Source: Chondrosia reniformis
Taxonomy: Eukaryota; Porifera; Demospongiae; Chondrillida; Chondrillidae
NCBI GenBank assembly: GCA_947172415.1
Contig: OX359190.1
Coordinates: 6,138,001 to 6,202,000 of the forward strand
Reading direction: 5' to 3'
DNA length: 64,000 nucleotides
Shown here: positions 18,445-30,739 of the stretch, one piece after another
How the letters are laid out: every line of letters begins with the position of its first letter
Numbering within the stretch: position 1 is the first letter of the stretch
Notes under the pieces: model-generated
The model's database searches: none
Told to the model about the DNA's origin: nothing
The model's input: the letters and a program-made list of their open reading frames with translations, nothing else
Program-made: the position numbers and the translations under genes

Positions 18445-21400
18445 CATCTAGTTATCAACTGTATCTGTGTGGATGTAGACTACATCAATTTAGATGTAGG
18501 CTGTGGCCATTTCGCTGTAGACTGTCTCCATCTATCTCTGGAGACTGTTTCCAATTAACTGTAGACTCTCTCCCATCTAGCTGTAGATGTTAGCAATCTG
18601 GGTCTTGACTGTAGTCATGTAGAGGTAGACAGCATCTAATCCAGTAGTCCTCTAGTGGTCGACTGTTTGCATGTAGATGTAAACTGTATCCATCTATGAG
18701 CAGACTGTTTCCATTTAGGTGTAGACTGTTTTCATCTAGCTGTAGACTGTATCCATCTTTCTATAGACTCTATCCATCTAGTTGTAGAGTGTGTCTATCT
18801 ATCTGTAAACTCTACGCCTCTAGCTGTAATCTGTATACATCTAGATGAAGAATGTGTCCTTGCAATCTGTGAGGTGGACATATCTCTTGCTGCCTCTGAG
18901 TGATGCATCTCAACAAACCTTTTACAATACTATAGATTTGTAGCTTTGATATTTAAAAAAACTGTCAAAATCCAAAGCGTATTTATAATCTCTTGTAGAT
19001 GAGCAATTAGGCAGTTTCTAAACCTTCTTTTGAATGTATCGAATCACTTCACTATTTTAACTCATTTGTTGTAACTCTATTGTAAGTAGTATTGAACTAG
19101 CTGTAGACAGTATCCATCTAGATGTAGAATATATCCAACTAGTTTAGATTTTATACCTACAGCTTAAGACAAGGTGTAGACTGTATCTATGTAGCTACGG
19201 ATTGTATGCATCTAGATAGACTGTTTCCATCAATAGATATAGAAAGAATACTTCTAGCCGAAGACTCTATCCATTTAGCTGTAGATTTTCTCCGTTTAGC
19301 TGTAGACCCTATTCATCTGGATATAGCAGCCCCCTATCTGCAGACTGTATCCATCTAGCTGTAGACTGTATCCATCTAGATGTAGACTTTATTCCATCTT
19401 CCAATAAGACTATATTTATCTAGCTGTAGACTGCATCGATCTAGATGTAGACTTTATCCATCTTCCTAAAGACTATATTTATCTAGCTGTAGACTGTTAC
19501 TATCTGCTGTAGACGGTCTCCATCTAGCTGTAGACCCTATACATCTAGATAGAGATTGTAGCCCCCTAGCTGCAGACTGTTTCTATCTAACTGAAGACAA
19601 TATCCATGTAGATATGGGGAGTAACCATCTGGCTCTAGACTGCAGCCCCATATCTGCAGACTGTATCCATCTAGCTGTAGACTGTATCATTCGGGATGTA
19701 GACTGAACTATGTACCTGTAGATTGTAACAACTTAGCTATCGACTATATCCATCTAGATGTAGATGGTATCCATGTGGCTGAAAATCGTTTCCATCTATC
19801 TAGAGGCTGTTGCCCTCTACTTGTAGGATGTAACCACTTAGCTGTACAGACTGAACCCATCCAACTGTAGCCTATATCAATTTAGCTATGGATTTCATCA
19901 ATCTACCTTTAGACCATATTAATCTAGATGTAGGTTGTATCCATCTAGCTATAGACTATATCCAACCATCTGTACAATTAATCCAGCTAGTTGTTGACAG
20001 TCTCCATTTAGCTGTAGACCATATCCATCTAGCTGTAGACTCTAGCCATCTAACTGTAGACAGTATCCTTGTCGATGTAAACTTTATCCATGTAGCTGTA
20101 GGCTGTATCCAATTAGTTGTAGTCTGTAACCATATAGATACAGACTGTAGCAATTTAGAGGTACATTATCTACCATAGAGCTGTAGACTATATTAATCTA
20201 GATGTATAGACTGTATCGATCAGGACGACATTTGGAAAACAAGCAGTTTCATTTCAAGGTGCATCCCTGTGGCGGTCTCTACCTGCCTCACTACGTGATT
20301 CTGGATCACTAAAGAATTTCTCAAGAACTGCACACTATTATTTTGACTCACTCACATGATACTTTCCTTTTATATTTATTAAATCTGCATGACTCTTACT
20401 TATTTGAATCTCAGAACTGTTATGTTTTTGTCCTTTTGTATTACTGTATTTTACAGGGTGCCTAGAATGGTAGCCACTGGCTAAAGGCTTTCCCTGTTTA
20501 AATAAGCTTACCAAACCAAACCAATCGATAAAGCGACTGTTTTTCATCTAGCTGCAGACTGTAACCATTTAGCTTTAGACTGTAGCAGTCCAGCTGTAGA
20601 ACATATCCATCTAGCTTTAGACTGATTCCATCTAGATGTAGACGCTTTCCATCTAGCTATGGACTGTATCCATCTCGATGTAGACTTTTATTCATTAAGC
20701 TTTCCATATAAATTGAAACTGTATCCATGTACCTCTAGACTGAAGCCAACTAGCTGTAGGATGTCCCCATTCAGCTGTAACCTCTACCCATCAAGGTGTA
20801 GAGCCAAGGAATTTAGCTATAGGTTGTGCCCATCTGGCTGTAGAATGTTTCCATCTATATGTAGAATGAAGCCATCTACCTGGAGACCTTATCTATATAT
20901 ATACCTGTAAGCTGTATCCATATAACTGTTAATTGACTGTATCCATTTGGATGTTGACTGTAGTCCATCCATCTAGTTGTAAACCGTTTCCATGTGGCTG
21001 TAAACTGCATCCCTCTAGCTGTATACTCACATCTAGATGTACACTGTATCCATCTATCTGCCCTTTATCAATAGACTGTATCCATCTAGAAGTAGACTGG
21101 TTGCATCAACCAGTAGACTATATCCCTCCAGCTAATCACTGTATCCCTCTATCTGTAGACTGTATCGAACTAGCTGTAAACAGTATCCATCTAGATGTAG
21201 AATATATCCAACTAGCTTTAGATTTATCCGTCCAGCTTAAGACTAGGTGTATACTGTATCCATGTAGCTATGTATTGTATCCTTCTAGTAGACTGTATCC
21301 AACTTTCTATAGACTATATTCGTCAGGCTGAAGACTATATCCATCTATCTGTAGATTGTTGCTCTCTAGATGTAGACTGTATCCATCCATATGTAGACTT

Positions 21401-21780
21401 AATCCATCTGGCTGAAGAGAGTCACCATCTAGCTGTAGACTGTACACATCTAGCTGTACACTGTGTCCATCTATCCTTAGACTGCATCCAATTAGCTGTA
21501 GACTGTATCTATTTAGCTATAGACCTCTACATCTAGTTCGAGATTGCATCCATCTAGCAGTAGACTGTATCCAACTTTCTATAGACTGCATTCATATATC
21601 TATCCTTACACTGCATCCAAATAGCTGTAGACTGTATCCATCTATAGCTGTAGACTGTACCAATCTAGCTGCAGACAGTTTCCATCTAGATATAGATTTT
21701 GTCCATTTAGATGTAGGCTGTATCCATCTAGTTGTAGACTTGATCCATGTACCTGTAGGCTGTGTCCATATAGCTGTATC
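18445..21780 (+). repeat. 21-bp minisatellite, block 1
   Basis: Diverged tandem copies of a 21-bp unit with core CTAGCTGTAGACTGTATCC preceded by AT. Stretches of unrelated sequence interrupt it at about 18860-19090 and 20223-20545. Units vary by substitution and by 1-3 bp indels. Because 21 is seven codons, long spurious frames arise (repeating IHLAVDC, IQLAVD). These are repeat artefacts, not genes. Confidence 0.92.
20223..20545. other. Insert inside minisatellite block 1
   Basis: Non-repeat sequence. On the minus strand it contains GGTTTGGTAAGCTTATTTAA and CCTTTAGCCAGTGGCTACC, which look like a short interspersed or non-autonomous element. The 69-codon frame across it is not convincing. 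Confidence 0.4.
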
Positions 21781-21799
21781 CAAAGCTCTCTTCAATTTA

Positions 21800-23000
21800 G
21801 TTGCCCTAAATGCTCATTTACAGAATAGGCATAGCATGTAGGAATATGGTATCTCAGATTTTTAAAGTTGGTTAACTTAAGTGCATGTAATGTATAAAAT
21901 TGTCTACACACTGGAAAGAAAAGGTTCACCATCAACCACTTGAAAATCAGCCAATATTTTCCCATCATATACATCCTTAAACTCTGGACTGCACCCCTTG
22001 ACGTCCAATGTTAGCATAAGTCAGCAAAACCTGGTCGAAGCAGTAAATCCTGAAGGGATACAGATTTGTATGAAAACACCTTTAACAGGTATTTCATCTT
22101 TTCCCATAAATGAACTGAACTAATTTCAGCAGGAGGCAACCACATCCACCTATAAGCCACAATTGGGGATGATTAAGACACACAACAAACCTTGTAAATT
22201 CGTGGATCTATTAACAGATTTTCGAAGACTGTATGCAGTAGACGTGATCGTTGGAGCTATTGAAGCCTAGGCATCAGAAAAGCGACCCAGGACATTAAAA
22301 GGACACCAAGAAACTTCAGAAGAGCATCCATGGCTCTATCAGGAATGTAATGCCTTGGTTGCCGTAACAGAAGGAATCCACTAAGACACAAGACTACAGA
22401 GCTGGCTGAAGTATTAGCAGTAGCTACTTGAGTTCATCCTGTGGTAAAGGTGGAGGCATTTCCAGCAACTGGTCATCCAAATCTTCAGTTTTGCTTCATC
22501 CTCATCTTCCCATAATTCTTCATTACCATCATAGCCTCTGCAAGGGATATAACACCATTACAATTTTTAACAATTTAACAGTGATTGTATATAATTACTA
22601 CTTCATTATAATTACTCATATATGAATATTTCAAAACAGTTTGGGCCTTCACAAATTCAGTGTGACAGCCATGTAGCCATACAACATAATGCATCGGTAG
22701 AGAGACACTGTTATATAGTACCGTACAGATCACTGTAAAATGGCATCACAGACATACTCATGATACACGAGAATAGACAGTGAAGGTTTACCTGATTCGA
22801 TTTCATTGTCTAAACCTCTTCATCATAACTATCAGGAGCACAGTAGCTGTCTGGAGTTGTCACAGGGAGAGCAGAAGTATCTGGTTCCTAAAGTAACTCA
22901 TGGTCCATATGAACATCCCCTGCATGTGGTTCATGGGCACAAACTGATTCCAGCTGTAATTCTGGTGGCACAACATCATTATCTGATACATTAAACATAC
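21800..23000 (-). pseudogene. Tnp2/CMC-like transposase relic with introns
   Basis: Three minus-strand regions resemble a Tnp2-type (CMC/EnSpm-like) transposase. 22990-22805 is an acidic linker (PDTSALPVTTPDSY). 22545-22140 follows CCCTTGCAG and has YDGNEELWEDEDE and LGRFSDA. 22130-21800 holds the best match: GFADLC, then PEFKDVYDGKILADFQ, VDGEPFLS and YSVNEHL. Several stops and frame changes are present, so it is dead. It lies just right of minisatellite block 1. Confidence 0.5.
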
Positions 23001-23269
23001 ATGCATATGAAACATGAAGCATAAAATTTAATATATAAATGTGAAATCACTGCAGTGATGCACTGAGGTAAAAGTACACATGCGCACTTGCAGATGTGTA
23101 TGCATACAAGTACTTTAACCATACACACACATGTACACATATGTACACCCATAAGCCTATCATTTGGATACATTTAATTTATGAGTAGCTAATTAGTATT
23201 TTATGTAAACGTTTTTAAATGAAAAAGATATATAGCGATAATATGCATTGACTATCCTACGGGTCACTA
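23000..23269. other. Spacer, nothing recognised
   Basis: TG/CA-rich and A+T-rich sequence; short frames only. Confidence 0.35.
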
Positions 23270-23530
23270 GGATCTTTTTAAATTTGTAACTTGCAGTGTG
23301 TAGCTAGTACTTGATTGTAATTTTAATATTATATAGTCACCTGAACCTCTTAAATTTGTACTGTGGGGTACTGATTTTAATTTAAATATTTCTGTACTTC
23401 CCTCAATTTTTCACTGTCTAGTTTACTTAAGTGTAATTAGCCAGCAAAGTACTTCTCTATACTTTGACATTCACTATGAGCAATTTCCTTCTGAGATTCA
23501 CCTGTATATACACATGGAAAATGTAAACAC
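23270..23530 (+). repeat. Outer arm of the first foldback family
   Basis: Matches 9850-10130: CACTAGGATCT, GCAGTGTGTAGCTAGTACTTG, TAATTAGCCAGCAAAGTACT and CACTATGAGCAATTTCC. Confidence 0.6.
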
Positions 23531-23534
23531 ATGG

Positions 23535-23942
23535 ATAAAACTAAAGCATTTGTTGAATGTCAGTAACATAAATTTTTAGTTCTGGATATTTTAACCCACA
23601 AGTCTTCATCAGTAATTCAGGAATTGGAATATCAAGTAGGAAATGAGGAAATTCATGTTGCTGACGCTCAAAAAGGCTTCATTCTCATAATGATCTCAAT
23701 AAAAACTCCTTATTCCTACACATGAACAAGTAATAATATGAACAAAAAGCAAAAGAAGAGATAACAGAGCTGAAATTACCAAAGTTTTAATATGGTCGAC
23801 TAAATGAATTTCATTTGCATCAGTATAGGGACAATTCTGCTATAAACCTAACAGGAACGTATACATATGTCGACTAAATGAATTTCATTTGCATCAGTAT
23901 AGGGACAATTCTGCTTTAAACCTAACAGGAACGTATACATAT
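23535..23942 (-). repeat. Hairpin repeat family, copy 2, with 74-bp tandem duplication
   Basis: The reverse complement matches 4050-4345. At its outer end a 74-bp unit occurs twice in tandem (23795-23868 and 23869-23942), with one visible difference. Hammerhead-like core remnants on the minus strand (CTGATGAAGACTTGTGGGTT) are at about 23587-23607. Confidence 0.7.
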
Positions 23943-24059
23943 ATATTAATATATTAATTAATGTATTTGTTGCAAATGAAAACAGAGAAGATTTTAGTTA
24001 ACAAAGTTTTTTCGTCGTTATTTTTAACTTCAGTGCACTTGAGCATCTTCCATTCTTAA

Positions 24060-24135
24060 GATTATGAATATATATATTAAATCCCAAAAAAGTGGCCAAG
24101 TAGTTGAAGTTAATTCGGGGGCAGCAAACTTGTTT
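24060..24135 (+). repeat. Fragment of the second foldback family
   Basis: GTGGCCAAGTAGTTGAAGTT and AATTCGGGGG match the inner end of the left arm at 10530-10565. Confidence 0.55.
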
Positions 24136-24820
24136 ACTAGCCGTTAAGATGTCGATCATCTTTACTGTCATTAATGCCATGGACTACGTAAAGTGGGGCT
24201 TTAAGCTCTTTATGGCATAACATAAAGAAGATTAAAGATTTGCATCTGTAGGCCCCAACTTAAAGGTGACATAAAGATGTCTTTACATAACCTTTACGTT
24301 ATCTTTACACATGCGTAAAGACGAATAAATACAAATTACAGTCATGCATGCTGTAGTTAGCAAATGGACAGTCACTCACCTATTGACGTGCTAGGTTCCC
24401 ATAGATGTGGTTCAGTCACCCAACTGCCACTGTCATCACTGCAGAATAGCCTGTGGCGTTTACATCTTCACGGCCACAAGTGTACTTCAGTGTCCACACA
24501 TGAGACGTTTGGTCTTCTTAGAACTGGGAAGATGTTCCGATACTTAGCGACTCGAAACAAAAGCACTGTGGCTTGCATAGGATAAAGGACTTCTTCGGTC
24601 ATTATACACAATGACGTCATCAGCACATGTTTCACCATTAATGATTATGTCAGATCACTTAGACGGTCAGAGCAGCTACAAAAGTGATGGACAGGCATAA
24701 TATTGCCAGGTGCTGTGATGATAATGATTCTTGGAATTCTAATGCCTCTAAAAAGAGCGAGGAAGTAATTGGACCTACTTCCCTGGAGTAGTATGAAAAC
24801 CTTACAAGACCTGGTATTCA
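24136..24820. other. Unassigned
   Basis: A CTTTA/TAAAG-rich stretch at 24190-24310 can fold locally. The frames at 24364-24585 and on the minus strand show no domain. Confidence 0.3.
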
Positions 24821-24824
24821 ATCT

Positions 24825-26680
24825 AACATGAGGTACATTTTGCAAAGTACCGACTGTAGTGCCAGTGATTGTGACGAGCAGGAAGCTACTACAGGTCCTT
24901 TTTGATGAAAGAGGTAGAAAAAGGCACAAAAGAGTTCGATCCATCTGCTGAAATAGACCCCTGCAGCCGTGAAAAGGACATCTGTATCACTGAAAAAGAC
25001 ATAAGCAAGGAAAAGGGTAGCAAGGAAAAAGACACCTCTTGTGACGCAGAAGAAGACCCCTGTAGTGCCCAAAAGGATACCAGTAGTGCCTGTGGATTGA
25101 CTGACAACTTCAAAGCAGATACCTCTAGCAGAGCCTGAGGATCCACTGACCACTTCAGACTCAGGGAAGATAAATCCCGCAGTGCCCATGGCAATGGAAA
25201 CACCAATTGCTTCAGAAGATACACCAAGAAGTAGAGGGACACAATTGTGAAATGTGTTATAATTTCAATATAGATCTGTTTGTTTATTTGTGTGATGCAA
25301 CATTCATGATTAGAAGTGATTCCTCATACAATATTAATATTGTGTATCTCTGCTGATTTTCTGTACTTCACAGTTCCGTCACAGGTGAACTCGCTTCTGC
25401 TGCAGGAGCCTTTACCAGCCTTTGCCAAACCAGACTTTGGAATATTTAATGGGAGACCTGAAGCAAACTATGCAACGCGTAGATATTCTACAGGCAAAAG
25501 GCACTAGTAGCAGTCCTGGCAGTAGTACAGATACTCCGGCAGCTAAGACTGTCCATGGGAAGGATGTACGACTTGCAGTTAGGGACATGTATTCATGCAT
25601 TCATGACAAAGTGCGGGTACAAGCTGTACACAAGCATGGATACACTCATATATCTCCGTTCTTACAGAGAGAAACAAAAAGGGTATATAATATTCTAGTG
25701 GCAGAAGATGAGGGGTTTAATGGCTGCTTGATTGCTCCTGGATAGGTATTATTATCTGCATAAATCCTGCTTCAGATTCTTACTCTATTTATAGTGCATG
25801 TTTCTTTTGCATCTTAATTATAACGCATGCAGGGCTACATTCAAGACTCGAGGAAATCAAACAACGGTAGCTCATCTGGTTTGTGAAGTAAATGGGTTGA
25901 ATCAAGAGATTCTGGCCCAGCATATCTATGGTAAGAACTATAACAACTCCAATGGAACTCTCCTTATTAGTTTGTACATGCATATGTACCTGTATCAGAC
26001 ATGGGAGAATATATAGATTATGATAAGAAGCTTCACTATACATACGTATATACATGTGCTGCGTACAGGTTTTACAAAAGCCTATGTGAGCAGTCTTCTG
26101 TCCAGTATCATGGCATGAAGGAACCAAAGCAAGATCAGAGGAGAAGACTTGAGCAACTGAAAAGGTACTATTTTGATCATGCTTTCAATTGCAGAATTAT
26201 TTATATAATATATTTCCTCTTAAACCATTTTTGCATGTCTTTACACTTTTATTAAATATACTCTCTGGATTGCATATAGTCCATGGTGATGTTTCTTTAA
26301 ATTGCAGTTGGTTGGTAAATGTGTATGTTTTGATAACTTAAGAAACTCCAGGAGAGAACGGTGCCTTTAAGCAAAATGTAGTTGTCAAAGGAAGACCAAA
26401 GAGAGTGCTGGAAGGTTGTAATGAATGAGCAACTTATGTCAAGTGAGGAGGGTGGTGTTGATGGGGATGAGGAGGTGATTATGGTGAAGTCTCTGCCATG
26501 GGGCAGCAATCAGGAGAATGAGTTTCTGAAACGCATCGATTCCAAAATAACTGTGGAACAGTCAGCACAGGCACAGAGACAGGCAGAATGCCTACTAAAC
26601 TGGCATCGACATGCAGGCAACCAGGTGATCAATCCACTCACTATCCAGCATGGCTGTTCAAGAACATTCCTTAACTGATA
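24825..26680 (+). pseudogene. Multi-exon gene or relic with MSSEE/LPW C-terminus
   Basis: Plus-strand blocks lie in order. 24902-25138 is a Lys/Glu/Asp-rich repeat region (KEKGSKEKDTS). 25422-25745 contains DVRLAVRDMY and LQRETKRVYNIL. 25837-25929 (GNQTTVAHLVCEVNGL) ends at a good donor, GTAAGA. 26069-26165 (RFYKSLCEQSSVQYHGMKE) is followed by GTAC. 26382-26678 contains NEQLMSSEEGG and VMVKSLPWGSNQENEFLKR-like text (IMVKSLPWGS as read). The last block resembles a C-terminal segment I associate with uncharacterised proteins of invertebrates. Exon phases do not all agree (the 25422 frame ends in TAG beside the GT), so it is probably decaying. Minus-strand hydrophobic frames here are shadows. 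Confidence 0.45.
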
Positions 26681-26769
26681 ATTACAATTATGTAGATAGA
26701 GCTACGGAACATTTTGTTCTTTACTTGTATTATATACTCATAAACCTTCTTATATATTTAAAATGCTAT

Positions 26770-27080
26770 ATTAATAAAACATGTGAGCAGATGAAAGTTG
26801 AATGTGTACAGTGCTTATGAAGGAAATGTGCAGGCAATTGCATGTGTACTTTACTATTGGATATGAGCAGGACATACGTATCATCTGTCCTGTACACAGT
26901 AAATTGCATGTGCCTTGTACTTTTGGAAATGAGCAGGATATATCATCTGTTCTGTACACATGAAATTGTGCACTGTGCTGTACCAGGAAATATACAGAAA
27001 CTTTCTGGATTTCCGGTCTTTGGAAATGTGCCTGGAATGTGATATGTCCTGTACATGTTTTTCACCAAACCTGTACCAGG
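26770..27080 (+). repeat. Short tandem array with units of about 70 bp
   Basis: Diverged repeats built on GGAAATGAGCAGGA, ATCATCTGTCCTGTACAC and AAATTGCATGTG, with at least three recognisable units. Confidence 0.55.
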
Positions 27081-27084
27081 AAAT

Positions 27085-28295
27085 TTGAATTTTCTTCCAG
27101 TGGGAGGTACAGGTAAGGGAATGCATGTGCAAACACGTGCATGTAGGTTCTGGTAGTTCCAGGTATGTGTATGCAGGTGCAGGTAAATACAGGTTGTAGG
27201 ATGTGGGTGTAAGTGGTTACTGGTAGGTGTAGGTAGGTGTGTGTGCATGTGGGTAGGTACAGGTAAGTGTAGGAAGGTTGATTAAGGTATAGGCAGCTGC
27301 AGTATATATTTAGAGTTAGCTGCAGGTAGGTGCTTAGAGATAGAGGTAAGACAGATAGGTCCAGGTATTTACAGGTTGGGGAAAATAGTGCAGGTGTGTG
27401 CAGGTATGTGCAAGTAGTTGAAGGTAGGTGCAGGTAGGTGCAGATAAGAGCGGGTGGGTAGAGATAAGTCAAGAAAAATTTAAGGAGGTATCCCTGGGTG
27501 GAGGTAGTTGCAGATAAGTGTAGGTAGTGTAGGTACATCTAGGGAAGAACAGGTGTGTGAAAGGAGCTGGTGCAGGTTGGTACAGAAAAGGCAGGTATGT
27601 GCAGGTAGGCGGAGGTAGGTTCATGTTGGAGAAGGCAGTTGGAAGTAGTTATAGAAAAGTTTAGGATAGCCCAGGTTGGTGCAGGTGAGTTCCGGTGGAT
27701 GCATGTAGGGACAGGTAGGTTCATATAAGTGCAGGTAGGTGCAGGTAAGTACCGGTATTTGAAGACAACTACAGGTAGGGGGAGGTAGAGGTTACTGCAG
27801 ATAGGTGCAGTTCGGTACAGGTAGGTTGCAATAGGTGCAGGGCAGTGCAGAGATTTCCCTTTAGGAAAGATAAGAGCATGTAAGTACAAGTATATAGATG
27901 GAGGTAAGCGCAGGTAGGTTCAGGTAGGAACAGATAGGTAGAGGTAGGTGCAGGTATGTGGTGTTAGGTACAGGTAGGTTTAGCACGTAGGTATAGGTAG
28001 CTGTATATAGGTTCATGCAGTTACAGGTAGGTGTAGATAGGTGCAGGGAGTGCAGGTAGCTGCAGGTGTGTTGAAGTAGTTGAAGGTATATAAGTACAGG
28101 TAGGTGCAGAAAGTTACAGGTAAGTTTAGGGAGGGTAAGGTTGGTGCAGGTAGGTTCAAGCAAATGCATGTGGGGCAGGTAGGTGCATGTAATGGCAGGT
28201 GGGTGAATGTTGGTGAAGGTAGGTGCTGGTAAGTGCAGTAGTTGAAAGGTGTAGGTATGTCTTTACGGGTTCAGCTAGGTTCAGATAGGTGCAGG
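27085..28295 (+). repeat. 10-bp minisatellite (GCAGGTAGGT-type)
   Basis: Dense, imperfect tandem copies of GCAGGTAGGT and variants (TACAGGTAGG, GTAGGTGCAG), strongly strand-biased to G/T. Minus-strand frames (YLHLPAPTC repeats) are artefacts. The next 21-bp block follows directly. Confidence 0.88.
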
Positions 28296-28299
28296 TATA

Positions 28300-28530
28300 T
28301 ATGCCCTTCTAGCTGTAGATTGTATTCTTCTTGTTGTAGCCTGCAGATCTACCTCTCGATGGTATCCATCTAACTGTACTCTGTATTCATCCAGTTTTAA
28401 TATGTAGCCATCAAGTTAAAAACTCTAACCATCTAGCTGTATATTTTACGAAAGTGGCTAAAGACTGTACCCATCTAGCTGTAGATTGTTTTCATCTAGC
28501 AATAGACTGTAACCATCCAGCTGTAGACAG
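28300..28530 (+). repeat. 21-bp minisatellite, block 2
   Basis: The same unit and orientation as block 1 (CTAGCTGTAGATTG, CATCTAGCTGTAG), stopped by the poly(T) end of the minus-strand LINE. Confidence 0.85.
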
Positions 28531-28534
28531 TATT

Positions 28535-30735
28535 AATTTTTTTTATGGTAGATACAGACCAGTTCATGTGGGATGATGTTACAAGCTGGGTGAAATATGA
28601 CAAGACAAGCTAGCTCTGCATGTACATATTTGTTCTTTTCATTAGTTCTCTTTGCAGCTCCCTCCGGGAAGTCTTTCAGTCTGGGCTGGGGGTCTCCAGG
28701 CACTCTGACTCCAATCCATTCCAGATATCATGAATTCTGCATCTGAAACTTCTTTTGAATGCCTCCAAAGATTTGGCTGTTAACTGACACTGTAGTATGT
28801 TGATGCTGTTGCTTGTGTCCTCCCAGTCTGGCGGACCTCATGAGCCTTAGGGTCCCTCTATTCTGGGGTGAGGGACTCAAGTGGTCGCTTTACATTTCCA
28901 GACAAGAGCCTACCTGTTAGTCCCACAACTGCTGCTTCCCTTCTCTCCGAAGACACCTTGTGCCTGCTGCTGGACTTGATCGAGCTTGGCCAGATGGGTC
29001 TTGGCTGTTCTACAGTAGGTTAGGCTGGACTAAGGCCTTGTATGCCGTGTAAACCCCATTGTCATTGAGGTACCCTCTCACTCACCTGATAGCGCCTAGT
29101 CTTTGTCAGGCCTCATTCACTGTTCTGTCAATATGGGTTGACCATGTTCCTTGCTGTCTATGGTAAACCCCAAAACCTCCAGAGTCTCATTTTCGGCAAT
29201 TTTTATTCTGTCCATGACTAGTGATGGATTTTCATCAGGATCTCTTTTTCTGCTGATTGTGATGGCTTTTGTTTTCATAACTTTGAACTTGGATAGTCAC
29301 ATTTTGCCAAAGTTATGGATTCTCTTCAGGTCGGAGTTGAGCATGGCAGCACATGATTTCCTGCCACCTGTTGGTACTCTCATCAATATGGTTGTGTCAT
29401 CTGCATAGCATAGCATCATTGTGTGCTGAACCTCTCTGGGCAACTTCCAAACAAACAGGTTAAACAAGAATGGTGACCATATTCCTCCTTGCGGCACACC
29501 TGATTGGATCTGATAGAGCTCGGAATTTTAAACATTGGTGACAACCACAAAGAATGGCTGCGCGAGAAAACGGTTGGAGCAACTTGAATGCTTTGTCCCA
29601 GATGCCCACTTCCCACAAGTGAGCAAGTAGTCCACACCACCACACTCGATCGAATACCCCTTTGAGGTCAGGTGCAACGACTCTTAACTAATCCATTGTT
29701 TCTAGGGCAGTCACAACCTCATCGGCAATGACTACCCCGACATCAGCAGTACCTGTATTGGGCACAAACCCAAACTGCTCATCAGGAATGTACTGTAAGA
29801 ACCTCTTTCTCAGCAGGGGTATGGTTGAGAGTGTTGGCAACACAGATATTGGTCTGTAGTTGGAAAGTAACTTGTGGGTCCCTTTTTATGGATAGGAGTT
29901 ACGCGTGCCTCCTTCCAGGCCTCTGGGAACACCCCGCCCACACTATCTTCTGGAATAGTCGCTTTATTGGCAACGAGAGTGCAGTCGCACATTGCTTATA
30001 TACTCTAGGGCTTACGCTATCCAGCGCTACAGACTTGCACTCATCGAGCCTCTCCAGGACATGCCGAACTTGATTCCTCTTCACTCTGAAGTCTTCCGCT
30101 CAAATTCAAAGTCGTCATCCTCCAGGTTTGGCAACTCTGCAGACTCCTTGTCGGGTATGTGGAACTTCTCAGTAAAAAACGTGGCCAGGTCCTATGCTTC
30201 TGGTGTCACTGAAGGTTTCTTCTTTCCAAGTCCTGCTATGTCCCGTGTCATTTGCTACCAGTTTTTTTGGCTTGGTGGCTTTTGTCAGCTTCTCCTTAAT
30301 CCGTTCTTGGTGCTTGCCAATAGCCTTCCCATAGACTCGTCTGGCCTTCTTGCGAAGTTCTGCATAGGCCACCGTATCCCCACTTCTCCTAGCAGTTTTT
30401 TTCTTCATTCAGATTTTTTGGCACTGCCGATCCCACCATGGGAATGGCCTTATCATAATTGGTCTTGATCTTGAGACACATTTGTTAGTGACAGCAGTTA
30501 TCTTACTGGTGATGCTCTCCACTGCAGCTTCAATGCTGTCAGGGAGGTCCCAGTTAGTTAATCTAAAATCTGCAACCATACGATTCCAAGGCGCTCGCTT
30601 CCACTGGTTATCCATTCTCTTTGGTGCCACACTAGGGGTTTCTAGGACCCTTGCCAGAGTGCCTAGCAGGGTTTGATGGTCAGATGAACCACAGTGTGGA
30701 AGGAGGGTGACACTGCCTTCATATGGCCCAACAAC
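28535..30735 (-). mobile_element. 5-prime-truncated LINE inserted in the minisatellite
   Basis: Minus-strand element whose 3-prime end is marked by a T run in plus-strand terms (about 28536-28544) and whose other end meets minisatellite at about 30735. Coding relics run in order: PFPWWDRQCQ (30409-30630, end of endonuclease/linker), KKKTARRSGDTVAY, the RNQVRHVLERLDECKS block (29899-30084), VTPIHKKG, PQGGIWSPFLFNLFVWKLP and YADDTTIL (29297-29497), then a tail without an open frame. It is flanked on both sides by the same 21-bp satellite, so it is a clean insertion into it. Confidence 0.8.
29297..30630 (-). pseudogene. Reverse transcriptase relic of that LINE
   Basis: Motif B (PQGGIWSPFLFNL) and motif C (MMLCYADDTTIL) are clear. 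Upstream blocks give the fingers region in other frames. Stops and frame changes at about 29500, 29800 and 30080 make it non-functional. The family is LINE, Jockey/CR1-like by motif order. Confidence 0.75.
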
Positions 30736-30739
30736 TAGA

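Noticed and set aside
24645-25242. Three hydrophobic minus-strand frames
   Set aside because: They are the reverse of a Lys/Glu-rich plus-strand coding block, which gives Leu/Phe/Ser-rich shadows.
27062-28169. Minus-strand frames rich in YLHLPAPTC
   Set aside because: Translation of the 10-bp minisatellite; no conserved non-repeat part.
27085-28295. Telomere-like G/T-rich repeat
   Set aside because: The unit is a variable 10-mer and not TTAGGG or a simple variant; it lies between other interior repeats.
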